DNA of 64,000 bases, from the NCBI RefSeq assembly GCF_001050375.1, contig NZ_KQ130482.1, positions 202,954 to 266,953 of the forward strand. The letters run 5' to 3'. The stretch comes from Catenovulum maritimum. Its GTDB lineage: Bacteria > Pseudomonadota > Gammaproteobacteria > Enterobacterales > Alteromonadaceae. Made by a program: the position numbers and the translations under genes. The notes below the pieces were generated by a model. It worked only from the letters and a program-made list of their open reading frames with translations, was not told where the DNA came from and made no database searches. This document shows, in pieces, positions 9,490 through 19,219 of the stretch. How positions within the stretch are numbered: the stretch's first letter is position 1; each line of letters begins with the position of its first letter.

Positions 9490-12066
9490 ATGAAATCACT
9501 TAGCACAGCCCTTTTTTTAGCGAGTAGCTTATTTACTAGTTTAAACCTCCAAGCAATGCAGCAAGATGCTTATGTATCGGATGGCGTTTTAAAGTGGCCA
9601 AATGGCCAAGAAGTCGCGTTATTTGGGGTTAATTACAGTTCTCCCTTTGCATTTAGTTATCGCGCACTGAAAAAACTGAATATAGATCCAAAACACACGA
9701 TAGATATGGATGTTGATCACATTGAGCGTATGGGAATGGATGCGTATCGGATCCACATATGGGATCGTGTTATTACCGATCAGCAAGGTAACTTATTAAA
9801 TAATGAACATTTGGAGTTGTTTGATTATTTATTAATGCGCTTAGCTGAACGAAATATAACAGCAATTATTACCCCCATTGCTTGGTGGGGATCTGGGTAT
9901 CCAGAAGCCGATCCGAAAGAACCTGGGTTTGCTGCGTTATACACCAAAGCTGAGATGAACCAAAACCCAGCCGCGATTAAGGCACAACAAAATTATTTAC
10001 GCCAATTTATGGCACATAAAAATAAATATACAGGCATAGCCTATGGCGAAGACCCAAATATTTTAGCGTTCGAAATTTTTAATGAACCTAAGCATCCAGG
10101 CGATAACGCCGCAAGCGGTGAATATATTGAGTCTCTTATCCAGACCATTAAATCGGTTGGTGTGACTAAGCCGCTATTTTATAATACTAGTGAGCAGGGC
10201 GATCGGCCAAAATTTGCGGAAACTGTATGTAATACGAGTATTGATGGTGTGGCATATCAATGGTATCCAACTGGGTTAATTAAATACTCTAGGCTTGCCT
10301 CTAATTTGTTACCTAGTGTGGCCGAATATACCAATCCGTTTAAGCAGATTAATGCCTGTGGCAATAAAGCTAAGATGATTTATGAGTTTGATGCTGCGGA
10401 TGTGACACAAGCGGTTATGTACCCAGCTATGGCGCGAAGTTTTAGGCAAGAAGGCTTCCAATGGGCAACTCAATTTGCCTATGATCCTGCACCTATCGCT
10501 CATACCAACGCGGACTATAATACTCACTTTTTAAATTTACTCTATACCCCAAGAAAGGCCATTAGTATGCTGATTGCGGGCGAAGCTTTTCGTCAATTAC
10601 CTAGGGGATTTAATGCGGGTAATTACCCTGAAAATAATCACTTTTCGGATTTTAGTATTAGCTATAAAGATAATTTAAGCATATTAAATCAAGCTAAAAA
10701 ATTGATATATACAGCAACCAATCAGGCAAAACCTAAAGCTAATCAAGCTCTAACTCAAGTTGCTGGGGTTGGCAGCTCTGAAGTGGTTAAATACCAAGGT
10801 ACAGGCGCATACTTTTTTGATAAGGTGAGTGATGGCGTTTGGTTATTAGAAGTGTATCCAGATGCACAAAAAATCCAAGATCCTCATCAAAACTCTAGCT
10901 TGCGCCGAGAAGTTGTAAGGCTTTATTCTGGAATGCGAGAGTTTGAACTTAAGCTTGATAACTTAGGCAAACAATTTTACGTAAAAGGCTTTAATCAGGA
11001 CAATCAATTTAAGCAGAAAGCCAAACAAGGTAAATTTTCTGTTTTACCTGGAAAGTATTTACTGTCTAAGTCATCTATGAGCTCAACTGAATTGGCCCAG
11101 ATAGCACAAAATCAGGACAATCAGTTTTACTTACCAGCCAAGGTTTCTGAAAAAATCACCTTAGATCATCAAGCTCAAAGAGAATGGACCTTGAGTGATG
11201 ATATTCAATTTAAAGTAAACATAGGGGCTATTGAGCAAGCGGATCAAGTTGAGTTAATGGTTCGATACCGTGGTCATTCGCATTTTACACCAATGACTAT
11301 GGAACACGTTGAAGCAAACCAGTATCAGGTGAGCTTGCCAAAATCGGATAGTTGGAAACTCACAGGAGACCTTGAATATGCCTTCACCGTTAAAACGAAT
11401 GGGCAGTTTTATACTTTTCCGGGAGGCGTACAAGGCTCGCCAACCGATTGGGACTTTGTTGATCAAGGTTATTATCAGTCTAAGTTAAAGCCTGAAAATG
11501 CCATCTTGGTATTGTTTGATGCCGAGAAAGATCAAAATACTCGATTATACCCTAAGTGGGGCAAGACTCGGTGGGATTATGTCGCTGGTCAAAATGGTCT
11601 GGGTACCGCTTTTAGGTTAAGCATAATGGACCTAGAACAATCAGGCTCAAATTGGTTATTGAGGTCGACGTTAGCCGAAGATAATCACTTTTCTGCGAAA
11701 AACTTGTCCGGTTATAACACGCTCGCGATTAAAGCAAGAGCAATAGGCGATACAGATGAATTTGTAAATATAGCTGTGTTAAATCAAGATGGTCTTGCCT
11801 TTGGTAAGACGATTCAAGTGGGACAAAATTGGCAATTTTATCAAATATCGATTGCTGATTTAACGTCGGTAAAAACTATGATGACAAATGGTTATCCTAT
11901 GTTTTTACCAGCGGAATATCCTAGCTTAAAGCAAGCAGATGTTTTATTAAATTTAAATCAGATACAAGGTAGCCAAGTTTCTTTTGACGCAAGTAAATAT
12001 TCGTCACAGGCACTAAAAGGTTGGCACGCTGTAGAACTTGAGTATATGTATTTAATCAAGAAGTAA
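9490..12066 (+). CDS. Secreted GH5-like glycoside hydrolase, multidomain
   Basis: 858 residues with a signal peptide (cleaved near LNLQA, about residue 22). The N-terminal 350 residues look like a clan GH-A TIM barrel. They contain VALFGVNYSS, MGMDAYRIHIWD, the acid/base block IFNEPKH (E199) and the probable nucleophile block MIYEFDAAD (E299). A C-terminal half of about 450 residues contains beta-rich segments that I cannot assign, possibly including a carbohydrate-binding domain. It probably cleaves a beta-glycan upstream of the GH2 enzymes. Exact family and substrate unsure. No strong Shine-Dalgarno is visible. The symporter gene follows after 4 bases. Confidence 0.7.
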   Translation: MKSLSTALFLASSLFTSLNLQAMQQDAYVSDGVLKWPNGQEVALFGVNYSSPFAFSYRALKKLNIDPKHTIDMDVDHIERMGMDAYRIHIWDRVITDQQGNLLNNEHLELFDYLLMRLAERNITAIITPIAWWGSGYPEADPKEPGFAALYTKAEMNQNPAAIKAQQNYLRQFMAHKNKYTGIAYGEDPNILAFEIFNEPKHPGDNAASGEYIESLIQTIKSVGVTKPLFYNTSEQGDRPKFAETVCNTSIDGVAYQWYPTGLIKYSRLASNLLPSVAEYTNPFKQINACGNKAKMIYEFDAADVTQAVMYPAMARSFRQEGFQWATQFAYDPAPIAHTNADYNTHFLNLLYTPRKAISMLIAGEAFRQLPRGFNAGNYPENNHFSDFSISYKDNLSILNQAKKLIYTATNQAKPKANQALTQVAGVGSSEVVKYQGTGAYFFDKVSDGVWLLEVYPDAQKIQDPHQNSSLRREVVRLYSGMREFELKLDNLGKQFYVKGFNQDNQFKQKAKQGKFSVLPGKYLLSKSSMSSTELAQIAQNQDNQFYLPAKVSEKITLDHQAQREWTLSDDIQFKVNIGAIEQADQVELMVRYRGHSHFTPMTMEHVEANQYQVSLPKSDSWKLTGDLEYAFTVKTNGQFYTFPGGVQGSPTDWDFVDQGYYQSKLKPENAILVLFDAEKDQNTRLYPKWGKTRWDYVAGQNGLGTAFRLSIMDLEQSGSNWLLRSTLAEDNHFSAKNLSGYNTLAIKARAIGDTDEFVNIAVLNQDGLAFGKTIQVGQNWQFYQISIADLTSVKTMMTNGYPMFLPAEYPSLKQADVLLNLNQIQGSQVSFDASKYSSQALKGWHAVELEYMYLIKK

Positions 12067-12070
12067 GCTG

Positions 12071-13459
12071 ATGGTGAAGTTAGAAAGCCAAGACCAAATA
12101 ACAAATTTTTTGCCTTACCTTCCGTATGGAATTGGCTTTTTAGCTTTGTTTTTTATAAGTAAAGGAATCGAAATTTTTGCCGTCCCTTACTACCAAATGA
12201 CTTTAGGAATTAACCCATTTCATTTAAGTTTGGCAATTACTTTACCTTTAATCTTGGCTTCTTTTGTTGGACCTTGGGTCGGCAAATTATCTGATGACAC
12301 AAACTCTAGATTTGGCAGAAGAAAGCCATATATTTTTATATTTTCAATTATTAGCGCGGGATTATATGGCTTGTTATGGATGGTCGAACCAAGTTGGACG
12401 CATTCGCAGCAATTATTATATTTTGTCTGTTGTACACTAGGTTTTTATTTAGCTGCCAATTTTGTCTCTATACCATTAACGTGTTTTACCTATGAAGCGA
12501 GCTCAAGCTCTTACAAACGGACTCAAATTATCGGCTTCGCTTCTTATTTTACTTATACGGCCTCGATTTTTTATCAGTGGCTTTTCCCGCTGAGTCAATC
12601 TGAATTTTTTGCTACAAATCACCAAGGTATCATGTTCGTTGGATGGACTGTTGCGCTTGTTTTTATTTGGTTTGCAAGCATAGTGCCGATTATTTTAAAA
12701 TCTGAATCAAATAACACAGTGTCAGGGTATAAAAATAAGCAAGCCGTTAATCGTAATTTAAAACAAAATTTGGCTAAAGTTTTTGCTAATCATAAAATGA
12801 AAATTTTACTCATTGTGCTTGGCTTACAAATGTTAGTGGGTGGTTATGCTGCGGCTATGGATTATTACTTAATCGTGTATCGTTTATTAGCGGGAGACAT
12901 TGCTGCCGGCTCAGTATGGAAAGGTGTATTATCTACATCGTATGCCATTATGGGAATTGTTTATATACCTATAGTGACACGTTTAGTTAGGCAAGTTGGG
13001 CAAATATCGACATTGAAAATTATTTTTTTACTGACGGCGCTTGGCGGTATTTTAAAATGGTTTATTTTTGTACCAGATTCCCGCTGGTTATTGCTTGCTG
13101 ACGCTGTTTTTTGTAGCCCAGTTTGGACTGCTATGGCAATTGTGATGCCTGCAATTTTAGCTGATATATCTGACGAAAATAGTCAAACTGAGGCGCGTGA
13201 CAGCAAAGGCGTTTTCGTTTCTGTGTACAATTGGGCTATTGGAATTTTTATTGCTTTGGCTATGGTTATTGCTGCACTTAGCTTAAATTGGCTCGGATTT
13301 GATGCTGAGATGGGGGTCTATCAAGCCGAGGCTAGCCTGCTCGGGATGAAATATATTCTCGTGTTTGGCACTATAATTTCAGCTCTGTTCGCATATCTCA
13401 TTTTAGGGTATTATCACAAGGTCAGTAATACCGACTCTAAGGGTAATGTAGGTAGTTAA
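12071..13459 (+). CDS. GPH-type sugar:cation symporter (MFS_2)
   Basis: 462 residues with about 12 hydrophobic segments. The N-terminal sequence PYYQMTLGINPFHLSLA and the loop VGKLSDDTNSRFGRRKPYIF match the glycoside-pentoside-hexuronide:cation symporter pattern (D-x(4,5)-S-R-x-GRRKP). It would bring the mono- or disaccharide released by the GH enzymes across the inner membrane. The start lies 4 bases after the GH5-like stop. The lacI start codon directly abuts its stop (TAAATG), so translation is probably coupled. Confidence 0.82.
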   Translation: MVKLESQDQITNFLPYLPYGIGFLALFFISKGIEIFAVPYYQMTLGINPFHLSLAITLPLILASFVGPWVGKLSDDTNSRFGRRKPYIFIFSIISAGLYGLLWMVEPSWTHSQQLLYFVCCTLGFYLAANFVSIPLTCFTYEASSSSYKRTQIIGFASYFTYTASIFYQWLFPLSQSEFFATNHQGIMFVGWTVALVFIWFASIVPIILKSESNNTVSGYKNKQAVNRNLKQNLAKVFANHKMKILLIVLGLQMLVGGYAAAMDYYLIVYRLLAGDIAAGSVWKGVLSTSYAIMGIVYIPIVTRLVRQVGQISTLKIIFLLTALGGILKWFIFVPDSRWLLLADAVFCSPVWTAMAIVMPAILADISDENSQTEARDSKGVFVSVYNWAIGIFIALAMVIAALSLNWLGFDAEMGVYQAEASLLGMKYILVFGTIISALFAYLILGYYHKVSNTDSKGNVGS

Positions 13460-14470
13460 ATGGTTACAATAAAAGATGTTGCTAGAGCGGCTGGTGTTTC
13501 AACCGCTACAATTTCTAGGGTAGTGCACAACGGCGGAAATGTTGGCGATGAATGCCGAGCAAGAGTTAAAAAAATAATCGAGGAAATGGGTTATCGCCCT
13601 AACTCAAATGCGCAAGCTTTAGTCAATCGCTCGAGCAAAACGATTGGTATAGTCACGCCCAAATTATCTATGTCTTTTTTTGGTAGTTTAGCCTCGGGTG
13701 TTGAAAAAGCGGCACGAGAAATAAACTATAAATTGTTAATGACTAACTCATTATATGAAAAAGAAACAGAGCAAGCTGCGATTGATTCGTTACGAGAACA
13801 TAATTGTAAATCTATTATCATACATAGTGATTACTCTGATGAAAAAACACTCGCTAAATTAGCGAAAGAAATCCCTGGATTAGTTGTCATTAATCGTTTT
13901 TTACCTAGTTTAGCGAATCGATGTGTTTGGCTAGATAATGTTTCTGGTGGTCAACAAATTGGTCAATACTTACTCGAAAAAGGACACAAAGAGTTTGCGG
14001 TTGTCACGAGTGTTTATAAAAACCGAGATCCTGATCTAAGGGTGCAGGGACTACTGAAAGCACTGGAAGATGAAGGTATAACAATACCGAGTAGTCTAAT
14101 CGCGCAATCTACTTCTAATATGGAAGGTGGCGCTCTGGCCGCAAGAGCCTTGATTGAGTCGGGTAAAAAGTTCACGGCTGTTGTTGCTTACAATGATTTG
14201 ATGGCGGTTGGTTTAATGAATGAACTTCAAGACCAAGGTATTCGAGTTCCAGAAGATGTTTCTGTGGTTGGTTTTGATAACTTAGATATAGCCAATGCCT
14301 GTCGACCTAGGCTAACAACCATGTGTTATCCAATCGAAGAAATGGCAGCTTATGCAACTGAGTTATCAATTGAATTAGCTCAAGAAAACAAAAAATTAGC
14401 GCAAAAAACTCATTTGTTTATGCCAACTTTAATCGAAAGAAACTCAGTCAGAGATTTAACTCAAAAATAG
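13460..14470 (+). CDS. LacI-family transcriptional regulator
   Basis: 336 residues, the normal length. The N-terminal HTH is VTIKDVARAAGVSTATISRVVHNGGNV, with the hinge motif ALVNRSSKTIGI, followed by a periplasmic-binding-like effector domain and the C-terminal VPEDVSVVGFDNLDIA block. It is probably the local repressor of the GH2/GH5 locus, released by a sugar or sugar phosphate. Three central-CG palindromes in this locus (3818, 4005, 14488) are candidate operators. Last gene of the run before a gap; the mutarotase gene behind it carries its own operator-like site. Confidence 0.9.
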   Translation: MVTIKDVARAAGVSTATISRVVHNGGNVGDECRARVKKIIEEMGYRPNSNAQALVNRSSKTIGIVTPKLSMSFFGSLASGVEKAAREINYKLLMTNSLYEKETEQAAIDSLREHNCKSIIIHSDYSDEKTLAKLAKEIPGLVVINRFLPSLANRCVWLDNVSGGQQIGQYLLEKGHKEFAVVTSVYKNRDPDLRVQGLLKALEDEGITIPSSLIAQSTSNMEGGALAARALIESGKKFTAVVAYNDLMAVGLMNELQDQGIRVPEDVSVVGFDNLDIANACRPRLTTMCYPIEEMAAYATELSIELAQENKKLAQKTHLFMPTLIERNSVRDLTQK

Positions 14471-14487
14471 TCTATGTAAGTAAATAA

Positions 14488-14501
14488 GGTAAACGTATTC
14501 C
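14488..14501. promoter_or_regulatory. Predicted LacI-family operator, GGTAAACGTATTCC
   Basis: Shares GGTAAACG with the site at 4005 and has the same central CG, but the right half is weaker (TATTCC). It lies about 92 bases upstream of the mutarotase start, which would place the mutarotase and HAD genes in the same regulon. Confidence 0.38.
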
Positions 14502-14592
14502 CCCTTTTTATACCCCTTATAATGATAAGGGGCTTGGGTATATATGAGATTAATATTAAAATAAGTTAATTTTAATATATCCAGAAGACATT

Positions 14593-15498
14593 ATGACTGC
14601 ACAATTATCTGAATTAATCGCTGATATCAAGCAAATTAAATTAACTGATAGCCAAACTTATTATGGTCAAGAGCATGAAGCTCTACCTATTTTAGTGATT
14701 AAATCGGATTTATGTCATGCAGTGATTGCGCTGCAAGGCGCTCACGTAATCGAGTTTCAAGCAACAGGCAAAGCGCCATTGTTATGGAACAGCCCTAAAA
14801 GCCAATATAAATCTGGTAAAGCGATAAGAGGCGGAGTGCCTATTTGTTTTCCTTGGTTTGGCGAAAATCAATTTGATAAAAGCCAAGCTAGTCATGGCTT
14901 TGTTCGTAGTCAATTATGGGATCTGGTTTCTGCTCAAGTGAATCAAGCTGGTGAGGTTGAAATCGTCTTCAGTTTTGCTTCAAGCGATGATACTTTGGCA
15001 GTTTACCCATATCAATTTAACGCAGAGTATAAAGTCACTTTAGGCAAAAGTTTGTCGCTTGATTTAGTGGTGGCAAATTTATCTGATCAAGTGATGCCAG
15101 TTAGCTTTGCGCTACATAGTTATCATCCAGTAAGTGATTTATCAACGACTTCTGTTGAAGGCTTAGACTGGACCACTTATTTAGATAACTTACAAAACTA
15201 TCAAGCTAAAATACAACAAGGACCTGTTGTTTTTGATGGTGAAGTTGATCGTATTTATTTAAATGTTGCGAATAGCCAAATTATCAAGACTTCTGATTCA
15301 ATCAAATTATCGAGCGATGATTGTAATAGTGCGATTGTCTGGAATCCTGCTTTCGCTAAAGCCGATGGTATGGCTGATTTAGGTGGCGAAAACTATACCC
15401 AATTTATCTGTGTTGAGCGCGGCAATGCGTTTGCAAATAGTTGGTACTTAACGCCAAATCAAACCCGATCGGCTAATTTAGTGATTAGTAATTGCTAG
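14593..15498 (+). CDS. D-hexose-6-phosphate mutarotase / aldose-1-epimerase family (YeaD-like)
   Basis: 301 residues, no signal peptide, so cytoplasmic. Motifs typical of the YeaD branch are visible: ALQGAHVIEFQ, PLLWNSPKS, IRGGVPICFPWFG, SHGFVRSQLW, FALHSYHPV, and the late IVWNPAFAKADGMADLG with FICVERGNA. The enzyme interconverts alpha and beta anomers of hexose 6-phosphates. Its place behind the LacI operator-like site, next to a HAD phosphatase, suggests a helper role in metabolising the imported sugar. Confidence 0.85.
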   Translation: MTAQLSELIADIKQIKLTDSQTYYGQEHEALPILVIKSDLCHAVIALQGAHVIEFQATGKAPLLWNSPKSQYKSGKAIRGGVPICFPWFGENQFDKSQASHGFVRSQLWDLVSAQVNQAGEVEIVFSFASSDDTLAVYPYQFNAEYKVTLGKSLSLDLVVANLSDQVMPVSFALHSYHPVSDLSTTSVEGLDWTTYLDNLQNYQAKIQQGPVVFDGEVDRIYLNVANSQIIKTSDSIKLSSDDCNSAIVWNPAFAKADGMADLGGENYTQFICVERGNAFANSWYLTPNQTRSANLVISNC

Positions 15499-15522
15499 CC
15501 TATATCTTGTTTAGTTTTTAAC

Positions 15523-15542
15523 TAACCTCATATATGAGGTTA
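15523..15542. promoter_or_regulatory. Perfect 20-base palindrome before the HAD gene
   Basis: TAACCTCATATATGAGGTTA is a perfect inverted repeat located 20 bases upstream of the HAD start codon. No T-run follows, so it is more likely a protein-binding site or a hairpin near the ribosome-binding site than a terminator. Confidence 0.4.
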
Positions 15543-15562
15543 ACTATTACAGAGAATATAAA

Positions 15563-16219
15563 ATGGCGCAGCCAATAAAAGCTTTATTGCTTGATCACGA
15601 CGGTACCTTAGTAAACTCTGAGCCTTGCCAGTTCCAAATTTGGCAAGGTATATTGCAAGGCTATGGGGTTGATTATCAATTTAGTGATTTTATTCCAAGA
15701 ATTGGGATTCCGGGTGAAATAACTTCAGCATATTTAGTTGAAAAATATCGTTTACCGATTTCTCCTGCTGCTTTAGCTAAGGTAAAAGAAGAGCAAACCG
15801 ATATCTTTTTGCAAACTAACGCCTTTCCACTCATGCCTGGTATCCAGACCATAATTAATTGGGCGAAAGAAAATAAGATTAAGCTTGCCGTTGTCTCTGG
15901 GGCAGAGCGCGCGAGCGTTGTGAGGAGCTTACAGCACCATAACTTGCTTAATCAGTTAGAGGTGGTCGTCGCGGGTGGTGATGTCGAAGTTAGCAAACCA
16001 GCACCGGACTGTTATCTGAAAGCTTTATCTGAACTCGGAATTAACGCTGAGCAAGCGGTCGCGATAGAAGACTCAGCTAGTGGTATACAGTCGGCCAAAG
16101 CCGCTAACTTAAAGTGTTTTGCAATCCAGCATGACTTCACGCCTGCAGAAAAGTTGAGTAAAGCGGATAAATATTTTTCTTCTCATCATCTTATATTAGA
16201 TGCGTTAAAGCAGCTGTAG
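15563..16219 (+). CDS. HAD-superfamily phosphatase / beta-phosphoglucomutase-like
   Basis: 218 residues of the HAD subfamily IA type. Motif I is LLDHDGTLVNSE, motif II VVSGAERASVV, motif III around VEVSKPAPDCY, and motif IV VAIEDSASGIQSA. The cap domain sits between motifs I and II. The size and cap fit sugar-phosphate phosphatases and beta-phosphoglucomutases. The second residue after the nucleophile Asp is also acidic in both groups (DHD), so the two cannot be told apart here. It follows the mutarotase on the same strand and probably acts on a sugar phosphate of this pathway. Confidence 0.75.
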   Translation: MAQPIKALLLDHDGTLVNSEPCQFQIWQGILQGYGVDYQFSDFIPRIGIPGEITSAYLVEKYRLPISPAALAKVKEEQTDIFLQTNAFPLMPGIQTIINWAKENKIKLAVVSGAERASVVRSLQHHNLLNQLEVVVAGGDVEVSKPAPDCYLKALSELGINAEQAVAIEDSASGIQSAKAANLKCFAIQHDFTPAEKLSKADKYFSSHHLILDALKQL

Positions 16220-17176
16220 CTAGCTAACCTCTGCGGTTTTAATTGGCGGGGCTGCTTTTTTTAATTTACCTAAGCTAGCCGCCAATGAGCCGATAATCAC
16301 TAAAATACCGCCCAAATATGCGTATTGGTTCAAATCAGAAGAGACAAAGTGAGTTGGCCATATTTCGACAGCGAAAATCATACCAATAAATGTAAACAAA
16401 GGGGCTAAAGCGGTTACTGCTGCAACTTTATAAGCAGGCCAATGTTGTAAGGCTTCTGCAAATGCACCATATCCAAAAAGTGTATTAGCACATGCGAAAA
16501 TGAGCGCATAAATTTGTAGGCTATTCATTTTGGCAAGATCTGATACTTCACTAAAAGGGAAGTAAATTAAAGCGCCTATTAGGTACACATACAGCATAAT
16601 TTGTTGCGAAGAAAAATGACTTAGTAACCCTTTTTGAAAAAGGGCGTATATTGACCAACCTAATGAAGCACACAAAATAAATAAGATGCCAATATTTTCA
16701 CCGGCCTGACCGGATATCAATAAAGCAATCCTGTCGTTGAAAAATAAAATTAAACCGACAAATAGAATGCAGGCACCTAATATTTCATAAAGCGTTAGTT
16801 TTTCTTTAAAAATAAGACAGCTCAACAACATGAAAATGAAAGGGGCAATTTGGATCAAAACCTGTGCAGCTTCTGGTGTTAAGTGAGCTAAGCCTTTAAC
16901 GTAAAATATATAATTAGCACTTAACCCTAACGAAACCAGTAGAATTGATACTATGATTTTTTTCGGTTCTATTTTTAATTTTGGTAGTCGCTTAGTTACG
17001 AATAAGAATAAGAAAACGAAAAAACCCGAAAATAAAAACCTAGCCGCAGTAATGCTGGTGGAGTCTAAAACTTCTAAAACAAGTTTTAGACTGACAGGTA
17101 ACAGCCCCCATAAAATGGCAGTAAATAGGGAAAGTGAAAATCCAAGTAAATTGTTATCTGTCGGCTTATGTTTCAT
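16220..17176 (-). CDS. EamA/DMT-family transporter
   Basis: 318 residues with about ten hydrophobic segments and two EamA repeats. The first repeat begins GFSLSLFTAILWGLLPVSLKLVL and contains PEAAQVLIQIAPFIFMLLSCLIFKE. The second begins GILFILCASLGWSIYALFQK and contains ALAPLFTFIGMIFAVEIWP. It is an inner-membrane drug/metabolite-type exporter or importer of unknown substrate. It is convergent with the HAD gene, with only one base between stop codons. No functional link with neighbours is visible. Confidence 0.8.
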   Translation of the reverse strand: MKHKPTDNNLLGFSLSLFTAILWGLLPVSLKLVLEVLDSTSITAARFLFSGFFVFLFLFVTKRLPKLKIEPKKIIVSILLVSLGLSANYIFYVKGLAHLTPEAAQVLIQIAPFIFMLLSCLIFKEKLTLYEILGACILFVGLILFFNDRIALLISGQAGENIGILFILCASLGWSIYALFQKGLLSHFSSQQIMLYVYLIGALIYFPFSEVSDLAKMNSLQIYALIFACANTLFGYGAFAEALQHWPAYKVAAVTALAPLFTFIGMIFAVEIWPTHFVSSDLNQYAYLGGILVIIGSLAASLGKLKKAAPPIKTAEVS

Positions 17177-17419
17177 GTTTAAAAATACTAAATGTAGTAT
17201 AAATATTATATATGTTCTGCTTGTTATGTACAGAAGTATAATTTTGCTAATGTATTCAGGCTATTATGCTTTATTTTTATGCCATTGGCTTTATTTATCA
17301 CACAACTGATGAAGTTAATTGTGATAATTGCGATCTAGGCATTTTGAACTAGCATGGTTTTGGTATTTCAGTATAATGGCGCGATTTCAGGTTAGACTTA
17401 GCCGTAATCATTGGTAGCT
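17177..17419. other. Divergent intergenic region upstream of truA
   Basis: A gap of about 240 bases. A TATAAT at 17372-17377 could be a -10 element for truA, but no -35 hexamer is found at normal spacing. Nothing else is recognised. Confidence 0.3.
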
Positions 17420-18208
17420 ATGAAACTCGCACTTGGTATTGAATATGATGGCGCCCAGTATTCTGGGTGGCAAAGACAAGATAATGTTCCTTCTGTACAA
17501 CAAAAATTAGAAGAAGCTTTATCGTATGTTGCTGACGCAGAAATAACGGTTACATGTGCCGGAAGAACAGATGCAGGTGTGCATGCAACAACCCAAATCG
17601 TTCATTTTGAACCACCAAAAGAGCGAAAATTAATCGCTTGGATTTTAGGCACAAATTCTAAGTTACCGCACGATATTGCTGTGAAATGGGTTCACCCTGT
17701 GAGCGATGAGTTTCATGCAAGATATTCTGCTACGGCTAGACGCTATAGATATGTTATTTATAACTCAAATTTTCGACCTGCCATTATGCAACAAGGCATT
17801 ACCCATGTGCATGATCCACTAGATGCAGATGCTATGCACAGAGCAGCACAAGCGCTAGTTGGTGAACATGATTTTTCGTCTTTTAGAGCAACTCATTGTC
17901 AAGCGAACACGCCATTTCGTCATTTAACTCATATCACAGTGGAGCGCACTGGCGACTTTATTGTGGTTGATGTGGCGGCGAATGCGTTTTTACATCACAT
18001 GGTTAGAAATATTGTCGGTTCCTTGATATCTATCGGTAAAGGGGAACAAGCAGAGACTTGGATGGCGGAATTATTAAAAACCAAAGATAGAAAACAAGCG
18101 GGTGTGACAGCAAAACCTAATGGTTTGTACTTAGTACGCGTTTTTTATCCTGAGCATTTTGGTTTACCACAAATGCCAATGGGACCTCTATTTTTGCCCG
18201 AAAATTAA
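17420..18208 (+). CDS. truA: tRNA pseudouridine(38-40) synthase TruA
   Basis: 262 residues from the ATG at 17420. The frame is also open from a TTG at 17411, but family members start [11 protein letters not shown]. The catalytic aspartate is in [11 protein letters not shown]. Other family blocks are [26 protein letters not shown] and [11 protein letters not shown]. It isomerises uridines 38-40 in the anticodon arm of tRNAs. In gammaproteobacteria it commonly sits just upstream of accD and folC, as here. Confidence 0.95.
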   Translation: MKLALGIEYDGAQYSGWQRQDNVPSVQQKLEEALSYVADAEITVTCAGRTDAGVHATTQIVHFEPPKERKLIAWILGTNSKLPHDIAVKWVHPVSDEFHARYSATARRYRYVIYNSNFRPAIMQQGITHVHDPLDADAMHRAAQALVGEHDFSSFRATHCQANTPFRHLTHITVERTGDFIVVDVAANAFLHHMVRNIVGSLISIGKGEQAETWMAELLKTKDRKQAGVTAKPNGLYLVRVFYPEHFGLPQMPMGPLFLPEN

Positions 18209-18358
18209 ACGAATGAGTCAATTTTTGTAATTTGATCTTTTTATAGATCATCTTTTTGTTAAAAATAGCGAATTATTATGCTTTAATATGCGGCAATTAT
18301 GCGCAGCTATATTTTAGCTAACTTAACATTTTTAGATTAAATTCTTCAGAGAGCCTCC

Positions 18359-19219
18359 ATGAGTTGGATAGAAAAAATACTCCCAAAAACAAACTCAACT
18401 AAGAAGAGTAATGTGCCAGAAGGCGTTTGGGCAAAATGTACCGAATGTAACTCTATTCTTTATAAAGAAGAGTTAGCCCAATTACAAAACGTTTGCCCTA
18501 AGTGTGATCACCACATGAGAATAGGCGCGCGTTTAAGATTAGATTCATTTTTAGACACAGATGGTCGAGTTGAGTTGGGTGCAGAGCTTGAACCAGAAGA
18601 TGTATTAAAATTTAAAGACTCTAAACGTTATAAAGATAGAATATCAGCAGCACAAAAAAGCACATCAGAAAAAGATGCGCTTGTTGCTATGCGCGGTACG
18701 ACAAACGGTGTTCCTGTCGTTGCTGTTGCGTTTGAATTTGGCTTTATGGGCGGGTCAATGGGCTCAGTTGTTGGTGCTCGATTTGTACGTGCAGCAGAAG
18801 AATGCTTAAAACATAACTTACCATTAGTTTGTTTTTCTGCGTCTGGCGGTGCTCGTATGCAAGAAGCGCTTATGTCGTTAATGCAAATGGCTAAAACGAG
18901 CGCGGCATTAGCTAAAATGAGCGAAAAAGGTTTACCTTATATTTCAGTTTTAACAGACCCGACTATGGGTGGTGTTTCTGCTAGTTTTGCTATGTTAGGT
19001 GATATTCATGTTGCAGAGCCTAAAGCCCTAATTGGTTTTGCAGGTCCGCGCGTTATTGAGCAGACGGTACGTGAAAAACTACCTGAAGGTTTCCAACGTA
19101 GTGAATTTTTAAAACAAAAAGGTGCGATAGATATTATTGTTCACCGCCATAAGTTAAAAGATACAGTTTCAAGACTTATCGCTAAGTTTATGAAGCTACC
19201 AGCAGCAGAATTGAATTAA
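18359..19219 (+). CDS. accD: Acetyl-CoA carboxylase carboxyltransferase subunit beta
   Basis: 286 residues. A four-cysteine zinc ribbon (WAKCTECN ... VCPKCDHH) is followed by the carboxyltransferase core, including [24 protein letters not shown] and [12 protein letters not shown]. With AccA it forms the carboxyltransferase that makes malonyl-CoA for fatty-acid synthesis. Its stop overlaps the folC start (TAATG), so the two are translationally coupled. Confidence 0.97.
   Translation: MSWIEKILPKTNSTKKSNVPEGVWAKCTECNSILYKEELAQLQNVCPKCDHHMRIGARLRLDSFLDTDGRVELGAELEPEDVLKFKDSKRYKDRISAAQKSTSEKDALVAMRGTTNGVPVVAVAFEFGFMGGSMGSVVGARFVRAAEECLKHNLPLVCFSASGGARMQEALMSLMQMAKTSAALAKMSEKGLPYISVLTDPTMGGVSASFAMLGDIHVAEPKALIGFAGPRVIEQTVREKLPEGFQRSEFLKQKGAIDIIVHRHKLKDTVSRLIAKFMKLPAAELN

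Noticed and set aside
14512-14532. Stem CCCCTTA / TAAGGGG after lacI as a terminator
   Set aside because: The stem is real but no T-run follows, so termination is not supported.
16953-17309. Open frame on the + strand over the start of the EamA gene
   Set aside because: Antisense to a clear membrane-transporter gene; translation is Lys/Asn-rich without any recognisable fold.
17372-17377. TATAAT as truA promoter
   Set aside because: No -35 hexamer at 16-18 bases; kept only as a note in the intergenic entry.
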